Shown here one piece after another: positions 29,244 to 40,821 of a DNA stretch of 64,000 nt (position 1 is the first letter of the stretch; each line of letters opens with the position of its first letter). The notes below the pieces were generated by a model. The model was not told the origin of the DNA. It did not search any database and saw nothing but the letters and a program-made list of their open reading frames with translations. The position numbers and the translations under genes are program-made. Source of the DNA: Leishmania martiniquensis. Lineage: Eukaryota; Euglenozoa; Kinetoplastea; Trypanosomatida; Trypanosomatidae. The stretch lies in NCBI RefSeq assembly GCF_017916325.1, contig NC_090170.1, positions 1,709,501-1,773,500 of the forward strand, in the 5' to 3' direction.

Positions 29244-32200
29244 AGCAGCAGCGCAGTAAAGCGGAAGCATAGTGCTAATGGAAGGGGCCGAAAGCGTGCA
29301 GCTGCGGTCACGTGCGAGCTTGCTTCTGTGGCTTTTCCAAAGCCTGTCAGTCAAGAAAGCGTCTACCATGAAGGGTGGAGAGGTGGCACAAATATTATAT
29401 TGTTGCCTGTGGTGATGTGGGTCGTGAGCGAGTGGCCCTTCGCTCCCTTTGGGCAACAGCTTCTTTGTCTGTTAGCTTCACTCTTTCTGTCCGTGACCAC
29501 TTCCTCTTGACGAGACGCGTTCGCTCACCGCCTCTCGCTGTCCCGCTCGCTCGCTTTCTGTCTCTCTTTCTCTCGCTGTCTCCCTGAGCTGTGTCCTTTG
29601 CGATGGAAACGTCCTCTTTACTCTGCAAAAAGAGTCGTGTATCGTGTCGATGTGCTTTCCTCTCTGCAAGGACAGAACTGTATGGGAGCAAAGGCGAGAT
29701 GAGGAGGAGGAGGTGTGCAATGACATCTTCAACTGAGGGTTGTAGTCGCCCTCCCCCTCCCTCCCTCCCTCACATACGCCTACAGTGACACAAAAAAGAC
29801 ACACGTATAACCCTACTTTGCCTCTGTTTTTTTCGTAAATGACTGTCACGTAGTGACGGACCAATGGAAGAGATGCCGTGAGTGTTGGTAGTGATTGTGG
29901 TGTCTTTTGTTTGATGCTCCCTGTGCACGCATCTGTCCGTCTCCCATCTCCTCCGTTTCGTGGCGAGAAGAGATTTGCTTTGGCTGACGAGGCACAAAGG
30001 CATAGACGACGGTTACCAATGAATCAGCGGAGAGCGCTGGAGCAAGAGAGGGTATCAGTCGCAACGCCTTTTTTTATTGCAAACAGTCGCACGCAGATGC
30101 ATACGCGTAGAGCATGCGACTCGAGGTACATATCTGACCAAAGAAACGAAGGGCTTATTGATCGGTACCTTTTTCCCCCGTTAGCCTCGTCCTTCAGTCA
30201 GCGCGCCGTGGACCGTACATGATATCGGGCGGTGCACTAGCCGCGAAGCGAACAGGTCTCCTTCGCTGCGCAAGCGTGTCACGTCACCTGCACCGATTTC
30301 ATGTCTCTCACAGGCAGGATTTGTTTGTTTGTTTTTTGTTTTTGAGGGCAGGGCCGATTATATATATTTTTTGGTTGTTGTTCGAAATAATCTCACGTCT
30401 TTTTCTCTCACGGCGGTTGATGCGAGCCTGTGAGGAGAAATATATATATTCATGCGTGCACCTCTGTTGGCGGCAACAACGTGAAAGAGGAGCGGGTGTG
30501 GGTGAGAAAGCGCGCGCGGGACGGACGTGCACGAGAGGCAGCGGCAGATACACACATGGCAGAAGACGAGAACGAAAAAAAAGGCCAAGAGAGGAGCACA
30601 CGCAAAACAATTTTAGTTGTAGCGCATCCCTGAAGAGGAAAGGCAACGAGAGGGAGGAAGGAAAAAAGGCCAAGAGAAGCCGGTGCTTCCACCTACGCAG
30701 CTGAAACCTCGCGCCTTTGCAGCTTTAGCCGTGCCATCTTCTCTTTAAGAGAGACGTGGACGAAATCGCATGCAGCACGGCGCCAGTGGAGAAGAGAAGA
30801 TGCTCGATAAAGAAACGAACAAACACTTTTCATCGATGTAGTGGATGGAGACACGGACATGCGCCTTGTGCCTGCAGCCCTGTCTTTGTCGCGTGGTGGT
30901 ACATCTCATTCTCTTTCGTTTGTTTGTTTGTGTATTTTTCATGCTACCCCCGAAACTATCGGTACCGCCTATTTTGCTTTTAAATGGCGCCCTTCTCTCT
31001 TCGGCCCTCTCCGAGCGGCATCACTCGCGCTTTCTATTTGTATCCCCTATTGTCTCTTTTTTTTCGTGTTGGTCGCTGCGGATGATGGCACACACATGCT
31101 CTCCCTTTCGCCCCATCGCTTGCTCCTCGGGGCGACTGTGGCCTATGGTTGCGATCGGTGTGGGTTTCCTGAGTGACCTCTTCTCACTGTGCGCGTGTGC
31201 ATACATGTGTGCGTCTGTCTCTACCGGAGTGCGTTGCCTTTCACTGGCAAGTCTCCCCCACGCCGTTCTCTTCTTTGGTATGCGTAAAAGGTAAAAGGTA
31301 AAGAGGAGGCCATGAGGCCTCATCGCATGTAGCGAAATGCGTCGTCTCTCCTATAAGGAGGTGCTGAGCTCTACGCCAGGCGCGCAAAGGAGCGTGAAAC
31401 GTAAAGCAGAGGCTCGAGCCACACCCACGCGAGGAGTGGCAGGGCGAACAAATCGCAGTCGGCCCTCTCTTCCTCACTGGTGTGTAGCGGTTGGGAGAGA
31501 CAGCGGAGCGGAAGGGCGTGCCGGAGAAGGCGGGGGTGCAGTGCCTACGGCGCAATGGAGGCCGGAATCCGCAGCACTGCATGGAGCGGCAAGGGGCTGA
31601 GTGGGTGGGGTGAAGGAGGGGCATCATGACCGAGCAGCACCCCCTTCCCCACGCTCCACTGCTCGGTGCGCAGTGGTGACTACTTTGCAAAGTTCTTGTG
31701 GCATTCCATGCCTTTCCATTTCGACTTCGTCGCTTCGCTGAGCGACCTGCCGCATGTATTCCCCATGCGATGGCTGCACCATTTATCATGGCCCCCCTCA
31801 CTTCTTCCCCCCTCCCTCTGCTCTCTGCCTTACGTTGCGTTTGCGTGGCGCGCTGCGTCTCTCACCTGCTTTCGCGAGTGAGTGTGCTGTTGTGTTTTGG
31901 CGTGCAACATTTTCATCTAGTCTAATGTGGTCTTTTAGCGACTCGCGCCGCTGTACAGGAGAGGCGCACAGGCACACGCACAATCTATATGTGATCCACT
32001 GCAGGCACCAACAGATACTGTAGCGGTACCCCGCATTGTTACGGATACCTTTATGCATGGGTGCACGCCATTGCCCCCGAGGCGATAGAAGCGCGTAAAG
32101 AAGAGCGAGCTCGTCGCTCACTACGTGGGCGAGCTCCACAGCCCCGAAACGGCGCCCGTAAGTGCAGCCGCTCCCGTCTTTCTATGCACTTTTCGCCAAG

Positions 32201-32252
32201 AAAGCGGCGTCGATTATACCCCCCCCTGTCGTCAAGTAAAAACGCGCTCATC
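29244..32252. other. Intergenic spacer of 3.0 kb, phosphate carrier copy 2 to unknown protein
   Basis: No gene I can support. It includes AT-rich patches at 30358-30372 and 30441-30452, T runs near 29828 and 30068, a T/G-rich patch at 30323-30345, and a purine-richer, GC-rich stretch at about 31370-31620. Two overlapping inverted repeats lie at 31629-31676. A short pyrimidine run precedes the next start. Confidence 0.5.
31629..31676 (+). repeat. Overlapping inverted repeats that could form alternative hairpins
   Basis: ACCGAGCAG at 31629-31637 is the perfect complement of CTGCTCGGT at 31659-31667 (loop 21). CCACTG at 31656-31661 complements CAGTGG at 31671-31676 (loop 9). The two stems share bases 31659-31661, so they cannot form fully together. 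Confidence 0.5.
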
Positions 32253-32885
32253 ATGAACAACGCAGATGATGCTGCTGCTGCCCAGGCGGAAGCGTACGCG
32301 CTCTGGGGAGAGCGCATTCGGCTGGTGTTTAGCAGTCCGCCGTCCCTTCTCGAAGCCAGTCTTCAGCAAAACCCGTTTGAGCGTCACTCTTGCTGCGTGC
32401 CTCCCGCCTCTCTTGAAGCCGCCGCTGGCGCATTGCCCCTAAGCGCTGCGGACAAAGGCGTGTTGGCGTCTGCTCGAGCCTGCAGCTCTTATGTTGATGA
32501 AGAGTTTTTTCCACCCTGCTTCTATGCACGCCTCCTCCAGTCGCAGCGGGCCGCTGGAATACTGCCAGCAGACACGCTGCGCGGCAGCGCATCCATTTCT
32601 ACTCTCTTGCAGACACAGCGGCCACAAATGGACGAGGAGGATGTGGCCCAGCGCCTTGCTGAGCGACTGCGTGAGCGGGCAGCGCTTATGCGCGCACGCC
32701 TGCAACGTCTACGGACTACCCCGCCGGGCAGTCTGGCCGCTTCTTTTTGCGATCCCAAGGTGGAGAAGCAACAGGCGCAGCTGCACTCGGAGCTGACTGC
32801 GTTTTTGCTCGAGGTGCGTCGAGAGAACCTCGCTTCTTTGCGGCTGCGCCACCAGCTGCAACTCAGTCGTGCCTTGCACCCGTAG
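32253..32885 (+). CDS. Hypothetical protein with charged C-terminal helices
   Basis: A 210-residue protein from the ATG at 32253. I do not recognise the family. Codon use is GC-rich and gene-like. The N-terminal 100 residues are Ala/Ser/Leu-rich with an F-S-S-P-P-S-L-L-E-A segment. From about residue 125 the sequence is rich in Arg, Glu, Leu and Gln (E-D-V-A-Q-R-L-A-E-R-L-R-E-R-A), suggesting an amphipathic helix or coiled coil, with a second one in the last 45 residues. No membrane segment or signal peptide is visible. An in-frame ATG at 32184 would add 23 residues, but a short pyrimidine run and an AG at 32235-32236 favour 32253. Confidence 0.65.
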   Translation: MNNADDAAAAQAEAYALWGERIRLVFSSPPSLLEASLQQNPFERHSCCVPPASLEAAAGALPLSAADKGVLASARACSSYVDEEFFPPCFYARLLQSQRAAGILPADTLRGSASISTLLQTQRPQMDEEDVAQRLAERLRERAALMRARLQRLRTTPPGSLAASFCDPKVEKQQAQLHSELTAFLLEVRRENLASLRLRHQLQLSRALHP

Positions 32886-35800
32886 CTCCGCGCAGTGGCC
32901 GTGTTTTTTTTCCGATTCATTGTCTCACGCAGCGTGCCGCTGCTGTGCTGCACCTGGAAAAGGTTGAGAGGAGCTTCGTGAGCGGGATCGTCATTCTTTG
33001 TCGTTTTCACAGCAGCCACGGGCGCCGGGCGCGCCTTTTCTTTCTCTGATGCACACTCGCGCTTGACCCCGCGTAAACGACATGGGAAGCCGTCACAAGC
33101 GGCTTGTCACGATGGTAGGAGGGCGGTACAACCCGCTCATACTGAACCAACCGCCCGCACATGGAATGGCACCCGTGCTCACAGCCGTATCTGATTCGTG
33201 CGACCCGCTCTGTCCCCTTGCAGCGGCGTTCCTGTTCAAAGTAGTCATCCTCTGTAGGGCTTCTTGCTGCTCGCTCGCTCCCATCTCTCTGCCCCCCCGA
33301 CACTTCCACCCGATAGGGCAAAATGAAAAAAGAATGCGGCGCTGCCCCCTACCCTTTTCACTTTGTTCTTCTCCCTCTCCCTCTCTCTACCTCCCCCTCC
33401 GTCTCTGACTTCCACTCGTGTCACGTCGCCTCTGTTTGGGGCCATTGGCGGAACTACCTCGTTCCCATCGGTAATTATCGCCTTTGTGTATGAACGGCGG
33501 GTACACACCGACACGCGGGCCCGTCGAACTGCTCGTGACCGTCACGAACACTGGCACGCCACATTATATCACGATGGCACAGTAACGAATTCGACCCCCA
33601 CCTTTCTCTCCACGAAAACAAGAAAAAAAAGACAGACAGACACAGGCCTCACTCTCTTTACAGCCTGTTAAACACATTACTGCCATAACCATCAAAAGTG
33701 CTTTTCCGCTCTCTTTTTTGTCAGCGTGTACAGGTCTGTGTCTGTGTGTGCGTGCGTGCGCTTGTACGTGTGTGTGTACGGGTGCTTTTCTCTATTCTTG
33801 CGTCCTTTCACCTGACGTGCTTTCACCCTTTTACTGCCCCTGCCCTCTTGAGCTTTGATAGCTTTGATCCCTTGTCGTGTGCATTGCCTTGTACTCTTCA
33901 TTTCCCTTAGCAGTGCCGCCGTCCTCTATCCCCACCCGCACATTTGTCTTCGCTGTTTTTCTTTCTCGTTTTTTCTCTTACGTTCGACTGTGCGATCGCC
34001 AACTCCAGTTATCAAAGAAGAGAGGACAGGAGCAAGCGCGCACGCCACGGCACGACACCCGCTCCAGGAGCCGCAAGGAAGGCTGGACGAAGCATTTTTA
34101 CTTGTAACCTATCTACTTGGACACAGAAGGATCAGTCATCCTTGCGCCGCTCTCTTGTTGGTCTCTGCATTCAGCCACCCAAGAAGCATTACGTTCTAGG
34201 AAAAAGAAGAACCAAGGAGCGTTAATTCGACCCTCCACACTTCTTTTCTTTCGCTCTTGTTGCCTTGCATTCTTGTCACCTCCCCCTCCCCCTCCCCCAC
34301 ACACACCACACGCACTCTGCGCGCCTTGTACGCTCCCTCTAACACGCGAGCTCGGTGTGGGCCCCACGCTTGAAGGGCGCTGTATTAACACTTCTTTGAG
34401 AAGCCACCGGGTGCACCAATTCGCTTTCGTGCGCGTCCCGCGCCCACGTGAACGTCTTCACTAGCCCCCAAGCCGTGGAGAGAGCCCTAAATCTCTCTCT
34501 CTCTGCCGTTTTCGCCTCTCGCACGCACGTTGCGTTAAGTGAGGGGAGGAAGAGAGAGGATTGTCTGGAAGCCAGGTTTTTTTTCAAGTGCCCATCTCTG
34601 TGACGGTGCGTCCACATCTCTGTCTCCCTTTTTCATCCCATCATCTTTACACGAGTGTGTGTGTGTGTGCCTCCCTCTGCGCGTGTGTCTATTGCGCCTA
34701 TTGCTTTTATTTTCTGTGTGGTTCTCTTTTCTCTCTTGGCGCTCGCGTGACCCCAGCGTGTGGTAGTCAAAGCTCATTTTGATTCAGTTCAACCCTCTTT
34801 TCCCTTTCTCTCTCTATATATATTGGTGCGTCTTTTTTTTGTTCTCCGAGAGATCATTGTGCTCCACTGCTTTTGTTGCTGTGCTTTACCGCTCCCCTTC
34901 TTTCTCACGCTCGACTCTCCTCCCCTTTGGCACTCCTTACGATACCCGCCCATCATTTCTTCCGCATTTCTTTAGCTCAGCCCTGGTGAGGTACTTCTTC
35001 TCGTGTGTGTGTGTGTATCTGTGCTGCTTTCTGTCCCACTTTTTTTCGCATCTCATCCCAGCATCTTTCCATCCGAAATAGTCCGCACGTCTTTTGATCA
35101 GTTTCGTCATCTTTCCTGTTTCCGATCCGTCTTCGTCTTGTTCAGGTGTCGCATCGAGTTTTGTCGCTTACCCGCTCTCTGCTTGTCTTGAATTGTCGAT
35201 ACACACGGAGACATATTTCTTTTCGCTCTCGCTACTACTATCGGCACTATTGCACCTCTGCCCTCTCGGCGTCCGTGAGAGTGAGCGTGGTGTGCGTCTG
35301 CTCACCTACTGTTGTGCAGCAAGAGGGACCTTCCATACAGCGCCAGATTTGCAGAGCGAGTGGCAGGCACCACAAAGGAACCAAATAAGCCTGAACAAGA
35401 AACGGAGTCAACTATCCATCTTGCGTGAGTCATTGAAGATTAGGTGCGCGGTAACACGCATTCATACACTTTCACGTGTTTTTCCCTCATTCAACCTCTC
35501 TTTACTGTTCACGTTTCCTTTGCCGAACACCAGGCCTGCACCGACACGCGCGTGCCTTTACTTGGCCACTTACTATCCTCTTGGCATCCCCTCTCCTCTG
35601 TCTTTTAGTCCCCGGCGCTCTTCGTTTACCCCCGCCCCCGCCCCCTCTCTCTCTATCTTGGCTATCCAGTAGGCAGCGCACCCACAAACACATTCTCCCG
35701 ATCCTTTTACCAGAAAGATTTTCCCTCTTACTCCTCCTCCTCCCCTGCTGTTCTCTTTCCTTTTCTTTGGTGTGTGGTTGCCGCTTTGTCGCAGGGTCCT

Positions 35801-38732
35801 GCCGCTGCTGCTGCTGCTGCTTTTTTTCTCCCCGGTCGCTCATTTTTTTCACGTGCGTTCATCACCTCAGTGCTGCGCAAGTGTCTGTCGAACACCTGTG
35901 GAAAGAAGCCGGAGATCTATATAAAGAAAAAAAAGAGAGCCCCGGTTGCTACCACGCAGGCAGCGAAGGGGACCTCTGCAGGCCGCAATTACTGTGTGCG
36001 CATCCTGGCCGTGTCTCCTTTCCTGTATTGTGGCCTACACGCTTGTCACAGCAGTGGTGAGCACAAATAAGCACATCGCCCGTTGTGCAGCCTCGGGAGA
36101 GAATTTATACACTCACGTTTACCCTTGGCGGCGCTCGATAGATTCAAGTGGACGATTTTCTTCCTCATTTTTTCCCATTTCTGTGTGCTGGGTGTTGTGG
36201 GTGGCTCAGCTGCACTGAGGGCCGCGCCTGGTTTCCTCTATCCCCCCTCCCCTCTTCTACCAGCCTGACCTTTACCGTATACGCTGCACCCACAGCATAC
36301 GCGAACAAAAAAAGGTAAGGAGGCGAAAATCAAGTAGAAGGGCGGAAAGGAAAAAAATCAAACGGCCTACGAGCATCCCGAGACTGCCTGACAACACGTT
36401 CAGCCACGTCGGGGACCCCACGCCTGCCCCATTTCCTCTTCACATTAGTTTTCTCGACCTTTCTCCTCATTTGGGTGTGTGCGTGTGCGCATACCTTTTT
36501 ATCCTTGATCACCGTGCTGGCTTATTGCTCTTCCGTTGTTGCGAACGTACGCCTTCTTTTATGTGTGTGTGTGTGTCGGTTATTCTCTTCTCTGGCCATT
36601 TGAACTTGCCATCCCTTTTCTTGTATTATTTTGTTTAAGTACCTTTTCCTCTTCGCTGTGCGTAAGTGTGCGTCTCACCTCTCATTCCTTATCTCTCTCT
36701 TCAACCCTTTCGTTTTCTCTTCAACCCTTCTTCGCTCGATCGCTCGCTCGCTCGCTCTCTTGTGCATCGTTTTTTTTTTCGTTTTTTTCGCCCGTGCCCG
36801 TCTCCCTCTGTCTTCACCTGGGTGAAGTCCCTTCCTCGCCCCCCTTTCCCTCGCGATTTCTGTTCTTGGTCTATCCGCCCCTCTTCCTCGACCGTCTTCG
36901 GCTGTACCACCGTTTCATCTTCCTGTTATTTGTTTTCTTTTTTCGGTGTTTTTTTTTACCCTCTCGTTTCATTTCCCTTTTTGCAATTGCATCAGCACTG
37001 TTTTGTTTTCCCGAATTCTTTCGGTTCTTCTTGGCATACCTGCCTGTGTGTGCGTACGTGTTTGTAGACCGGCCAGCGATACACGTTTCTTGTTTGTCCT
37101 TCCCTCTACTTCTTTATACCCTCGTCTTCCGTCCTCCGCCTCCTCACCTGCTGTACGTCACCTGCGCTACGTTCCCTTCCCTCTCTCACTCTTCTTTTTT
37201 CCCCCTCGCCCCCCCTTTCCTCTTTTGACGTCTTCCTTCGCCTTTCCCCCGCCTCCTTGTCCTCCCCTCTCCCTCCATCCTGTTCGCTGACACGGTCACA
37301 AACGGCCTCTTCTCACTTCCCCTTTTGTATCCTTCGGCCTTGTGTGCAGCTGTATCTCTTTCAGTACACAGCATACAGCACCGCCACGAGCACCTCGACT
37401 CCCTTAGTGATTCTGTTTCGTGAGCGACGATTTCTATTGCCACCCTCGAAGAGCACGACTCACTCATAAGGTGCTTACAGAACTTTTTTCGCGTGTGCGT
37501 GGGTCTCTCTCTGTTCTTCTCGCATCGCTTCTTCGTTTCGCGCGCGGGTGCGCCTCAGCGTATTCTTTTCACACCTCTGCGCAGGTGTGTTGGGTTACCC
37601 TTTCTCTGTGAGTGTATGAAGTATCGCCCCTCCGTAGCTTTACCGCCGCGTTTTTTTTTTGCTATCTTGGTTCTGTTGTTGTCCCTTGTTGGCGTGCCCC
37701 GCTTCCTATTTCTTTCTTCGCTTCCCCTCCTTTGGTAGACGCGCCCACTCAGACGTACTCTCGGCACCTGTCTTTGGATAGCCGACCCCTTCGCGCACGA
37801 CTGGGTGGCCCCTCTGTATTATCGGCTGCTCTTCTGCACCACTGCCACTGATCGTTGCCAGCATTTCTCGTACTCTTTGTTGAAGTCTTCTTTTCGCTCG
37901 CCTTCGATTTGTTTATCAAGGGTGTATAGGCTCCTCGTCTCGTCCACCCTCTCACGGACTCTTTTTTTTGCCCTCTCCTCATTTGTCTTTGTATTCCTTT
38001 CTTCGTACAATCACTTCTGTTTGCGCGTTTTTTTTTCAGTGCTATCTTTCCGCTTGGCCCCCTCGTTACCCCCCTCCCCTCGTTCGCCCTCCGCGCGCGC
38101 CCACGCAGGCTCCTTCTACAGAGTGCTTTTTTGTTTTTGTGTGGGTGTGTGTGGCTGTTCGCTTTCTCCTCGTTTTAGCGTGCGTTACCTCTCTGTCCAA
38201 TTAGAGGGGACTGTGCAGCACTTCCATCGTTCTTTTTCGCTTTGGCTTTCTTCGTCGTCCTCTGCTTTTTCCCTTACAAAAGTGCATCTTCGGCGGGTGC
38301 GCACCGTACTCAGGATTTTTTTCTTGTTTGTTCGTTTGCTTCTGCAGTGCTTTTTGCTATTGCTGCCTCTCACTCGCGCTGTTGTTCCCGCTCTTGGTGC
38401 TGGTGGTTGCGTTCTTTTCCCCGCCCTCTCTGTCCCGCTGCTCTACGCGTCTCTCTCTCTTTCTTTTTTGAATTCCTCGGCTTTGTGTGTTGCCGTGCTG
38501 TAAGTGTGTGGGTGTCTTTTTTTGTTTCATCTTTCCTTTGCTGCTCTACGATCGCCACCTCTCAACTGTACCTCGCCTGTCTCTCGACCCTTTCACACTT
38601 TTTCATACCTTTTTCGTTCCCCCCTCGCTGTTGTTGTCCTTGTTGCTGCCTGCCATCACCTGTCGCAGGCCTCTGCTGCATAGATTGCGTCGCCTTTTTT
38701 TTCGACCACCTCTTTTCTTTTCGAAAGTACCC
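32886..38732. other. Gene-free region of 5.8 kb, extremely pyrimidine-rich, upstream of the CCCH gene
   Basis: I see no convincing gene on either strand. From about 34490 to 38730 the + strand is mostly C and T, with T runs up to ten bases, GT runs (for example 36562-36576), CGCT repeats (36739-36756) and CTC/CTT tracts. Long open frames here encode Phe/Leu/Ser/Pro-rich low-complexity peptides, as expected of C/T-rich DNA. It presumably holds the 3' UTR of the unknown gene at 32253 and a long leader region with many possible acceptor sites for the CCCH gene. Confidence 0.6.
36739..36756 (+). repeat. (CGCT)n microsatellite
   Basis: About four and a half copies of a CGCT tetramer within the pyrimidine-rich spacer. 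Confidence 0.8.
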
Positions 38733-39527
38733 ATGTCTATCATATATCAGAGTGTCTCCAAGCCACTGCAACAGACCCAAATGGCCTCTATCGTTTACGT
38801 GCAAAACGCCCAGCCAAACTCAATGGCATACTACGCCACAGAGCCGGCCATTAACCAGCAGCCTATGCAGCAGATTCAGCAGCAGCATTCGCCGTTTATG
38901 TACCCTGTTACTGCGTCCCCACAGTGCATGCAGGGGACACCGCAACAGGCGATTGTACCTGAGAGCTACGTCGCCGAGAGAACCCCTTTCTACGCTTACC
39001 AGCCCGCTCTGCACGAAACAGGCAGCAATTTTGTCTGCCTCGTTCCCACTGTCGCCCTCAACAACTCGGCGCAGTTGTCGATGCTGTTTCACTCACTCGG
39101 CTCTAACTCTCCCAGTCTCCATGCCAGCCCAGCTTTGCTCGCTCAGGAGACGCACCCCACGCCGCAGGTGATGCAGCAGATGCTCGCAGTAGATAGCATG
39201 CAGATAATGATGGAGTCACACGCGCCGCAGCCGCAGCTGACCATCGAAGGATCTGTCAAGCCATCCTTTCCAGAGTCTTCCGAAGTTTGCCGTCACTACA
39301 TCAGTGGGCGCTGCAATCGTCGCAAGTGCCGTTTTCTTCACCCAGACCTACGTAACGTGAATTTGCCCTCCGCCGCAGCGTTTGTTCCTGCTGACACAGG
39401 ATCGCTCATCAACAAGCCATCGGTCACCCAAGTGTCGCCGCTGACCCCATACTCTAGCCTTTCAACGGCTTCGCTGAACAGTCTCCACGCCCCTACGCCT
39501 ACTTCGTGGGAGACCCACCCGCGTTGA
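38733..39527 (+). CDS. CCCH zinc finger protein (ZC3H family), Gln/Pro/Met-rich
   Basis: A 264-residue protein starting at the ATG at 38733, just after a T/C tract with an AG. One CCCH finger is visible: Cys186-x7-Cys194-x4-Cys199-x3-His203, with Y-I-S-G-R between the first two cysteines and F-L-H-P at the end, the usual RNA-binding layout. The N-terminal 180 residues are low complexity, rich in Gln, Met, Pro, Ser and Tyr (Q-Q-P-M-Q-Q-I-Q-Q-Q), typical of intrinsically disordered regions in post-transcriptional regulators. The C-terminal 60 residues are Ser/Thr/Pro-rich. Trypanosomatids regulate mRNA mainly through such proteins. Unusually long spacers flank the gene on both sides. The exact family member is not assigned. 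Confidence 0.9.
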   Translation: MSIIYQSVSKPLQQTQMASIVYVQNAQPNSMAYYATEPAINQQPMQQIQQQHSPFMYPVTASPQCMQGTPQQAIVPESYVAERTPFYAYQPALHETGSNFVCLVPTVALNNSAQLSMLFHSLGSNSPSLHASPALLAQETHPTPQVMQQMLAVDSMQIMMESHAPQPQLTIEGSVKPSFPESSEVCRHYISGRCNRRKCRFLHPDLRNVNLPSAAAFVPADTGSLINKPSVTQVSPLTPYSSLSTASLNSLHAPTPTSWETHPR

Positions 39528-40730
39528 GTAGGGCACCCATACAAGGAGCACGGCTCAGGAATCCGTGCTGGATCGCCCGCGGTGCGAGCTACTTGAAGGA
39601 AACATAGAGGAGGCGTGCGGGTGCGTTGTTGAACGTGATGCACGCCCGGTCGCGCTCGGACAATATTATTTTTTGTTGTTGTTTTCGCTCTTTGAGGGGC
39701 GGGGGTGGAAATTAGGGAGACTTTTGTGAGGAGCTTCTGCTAGAGAAGCAAAACAAAGGGAGGGGGAGGGGGACGCAGAGCAAGGAAAGGCAGCGGACGG
39801 CAGCAGAGACCGCGTCCCCTCGGATCTTCTCCTTCCTGCGCTGCCTCTTCCTCCCTCCCTGTTCTTCCTTATCGCCACCCTTTTTTTTCTTTGCACTCCT
39901 CCTTGCTCCGTTTTTTTTGTTGTTGTTCGTTATGATTTTAGTTTTTGCCACGTGTGGCCGCTCAGCGCTTTTCACTTCTTTTCTAGTCGACGATTTCCCT
40001 GCGTCACTTCATACTCGATGATCGGGCGCACGTCTTCGCGTTTCCTCTTCGCCAGCCCTGAAATGTAGACTGGCTGCGGTTGAAGATGTCGTTGGCGGCC
40101 CCCCAGCTAACATTTTCACAGAAGCACATGTTCGTGAATGTACTTCGTGTTCACATAAATGCCAGGGGGTACGTCTAGGATAAGGAAAGAGCTGACGTCA
40201 GTTCACCCGTATACATCTGTGATGCTGTCTCGGCTTCCTCTTGCCAAATCCATCAGGCCCCTTCTATCAGCATGCGCCGTGGATTCACTCCCCTCTTTTC
40301 TTTGCACTGCGTTGTTTCTCCTCAGCCTCTCCTCCTGGCTCCTCATCTCGTGTCCCCACGCCTGGGCTTATCGACCGGCGCACGTATGCAAAGACGAGTG
40401 CTTTGAGGTAATGACTGCGCTTTGTCTGTGTGTGTTTTTTTCTGTGTAAAAGCTTGCCTGGTCCTCTTCTTTTGCTGTTACTGTCTTGCGTCCTATGTAC
40501 GCTGCCTCGGCATCCTCCCTTCCCTTCCCTCCGCGATGAAGAAGGGGGCGTACTTCGGTCCACGGCGGCATCTCGGAGGTCCAGCACACCCCCACGCTCT
40601 GTGCGGGTGAGCCGAGCCGCCCTGCTTCTACCCCCTGCCGCATGCACCACCGCTGCCCGTGGTGGCGGAGCGTCAAACCCAGACGGCGTGTGGGCAGCTG
40701 CAGCGCGGTGCCGCTTGCTGGTATCAGCGG

Positions 40731-40774
40731 CCCGGTCCTTTGGGGTGGCGCGTAGGGGCAGGCAGCACGCCAGC
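40731..40774 (+). repeat. Dispersed repeat copy A (candidate SIDER-like retroposon remnant)
   Basis: A 44-base block beginning CCCGGTCCTTTGGGG matches 63253-63296 at 41 of 44 positions by eye, in the same orientation. The surrounding 300 bases are GC-rich compared with the spacer. Leishmania spacers are known to carry hundreds of degenerate SIDER retroposons in 3' UTRs; assignment to that family is a guess. Confidence 0.55.
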
Positions 40775-40800
40775 GCGAATCGAGCGCGCCCCAGAGAACT

Positions 40801-40821
40801 CTCAGCGCCTGCGGCGCTGGG
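40801..40821 (+). repeat. Strong short hairpin near repeat copy A
   Basis: CAGCGCC at 40803-40809 and GGCGCTG at 40813-40819 are perfect complements with a 3-base loop, extendable by a T-G wobble and a C-G pair. An alternative partner exists: GCCCCAG at 40788-40794 complements CTGGGGC at 40817-40823. Confidence 0.5.

Noticed and set aside
36536..37228. 230-codon Phe/Ser/Leu-rich + strand frame
   Set aside because: Product of C/T-rich DNA with few stop codons; no domain and no stable composition.
32886..38732. Strand-switch region or centromere-like divergence point
   Set aside because: Genes on both sides are on the + strand, so there is no change in coding direction.
38242..39171. 309-codon frame overlapping the CCCH gene
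   Set aside because: It overlaps the CCCH reading frame in another phase and is low complexity upstream of it.
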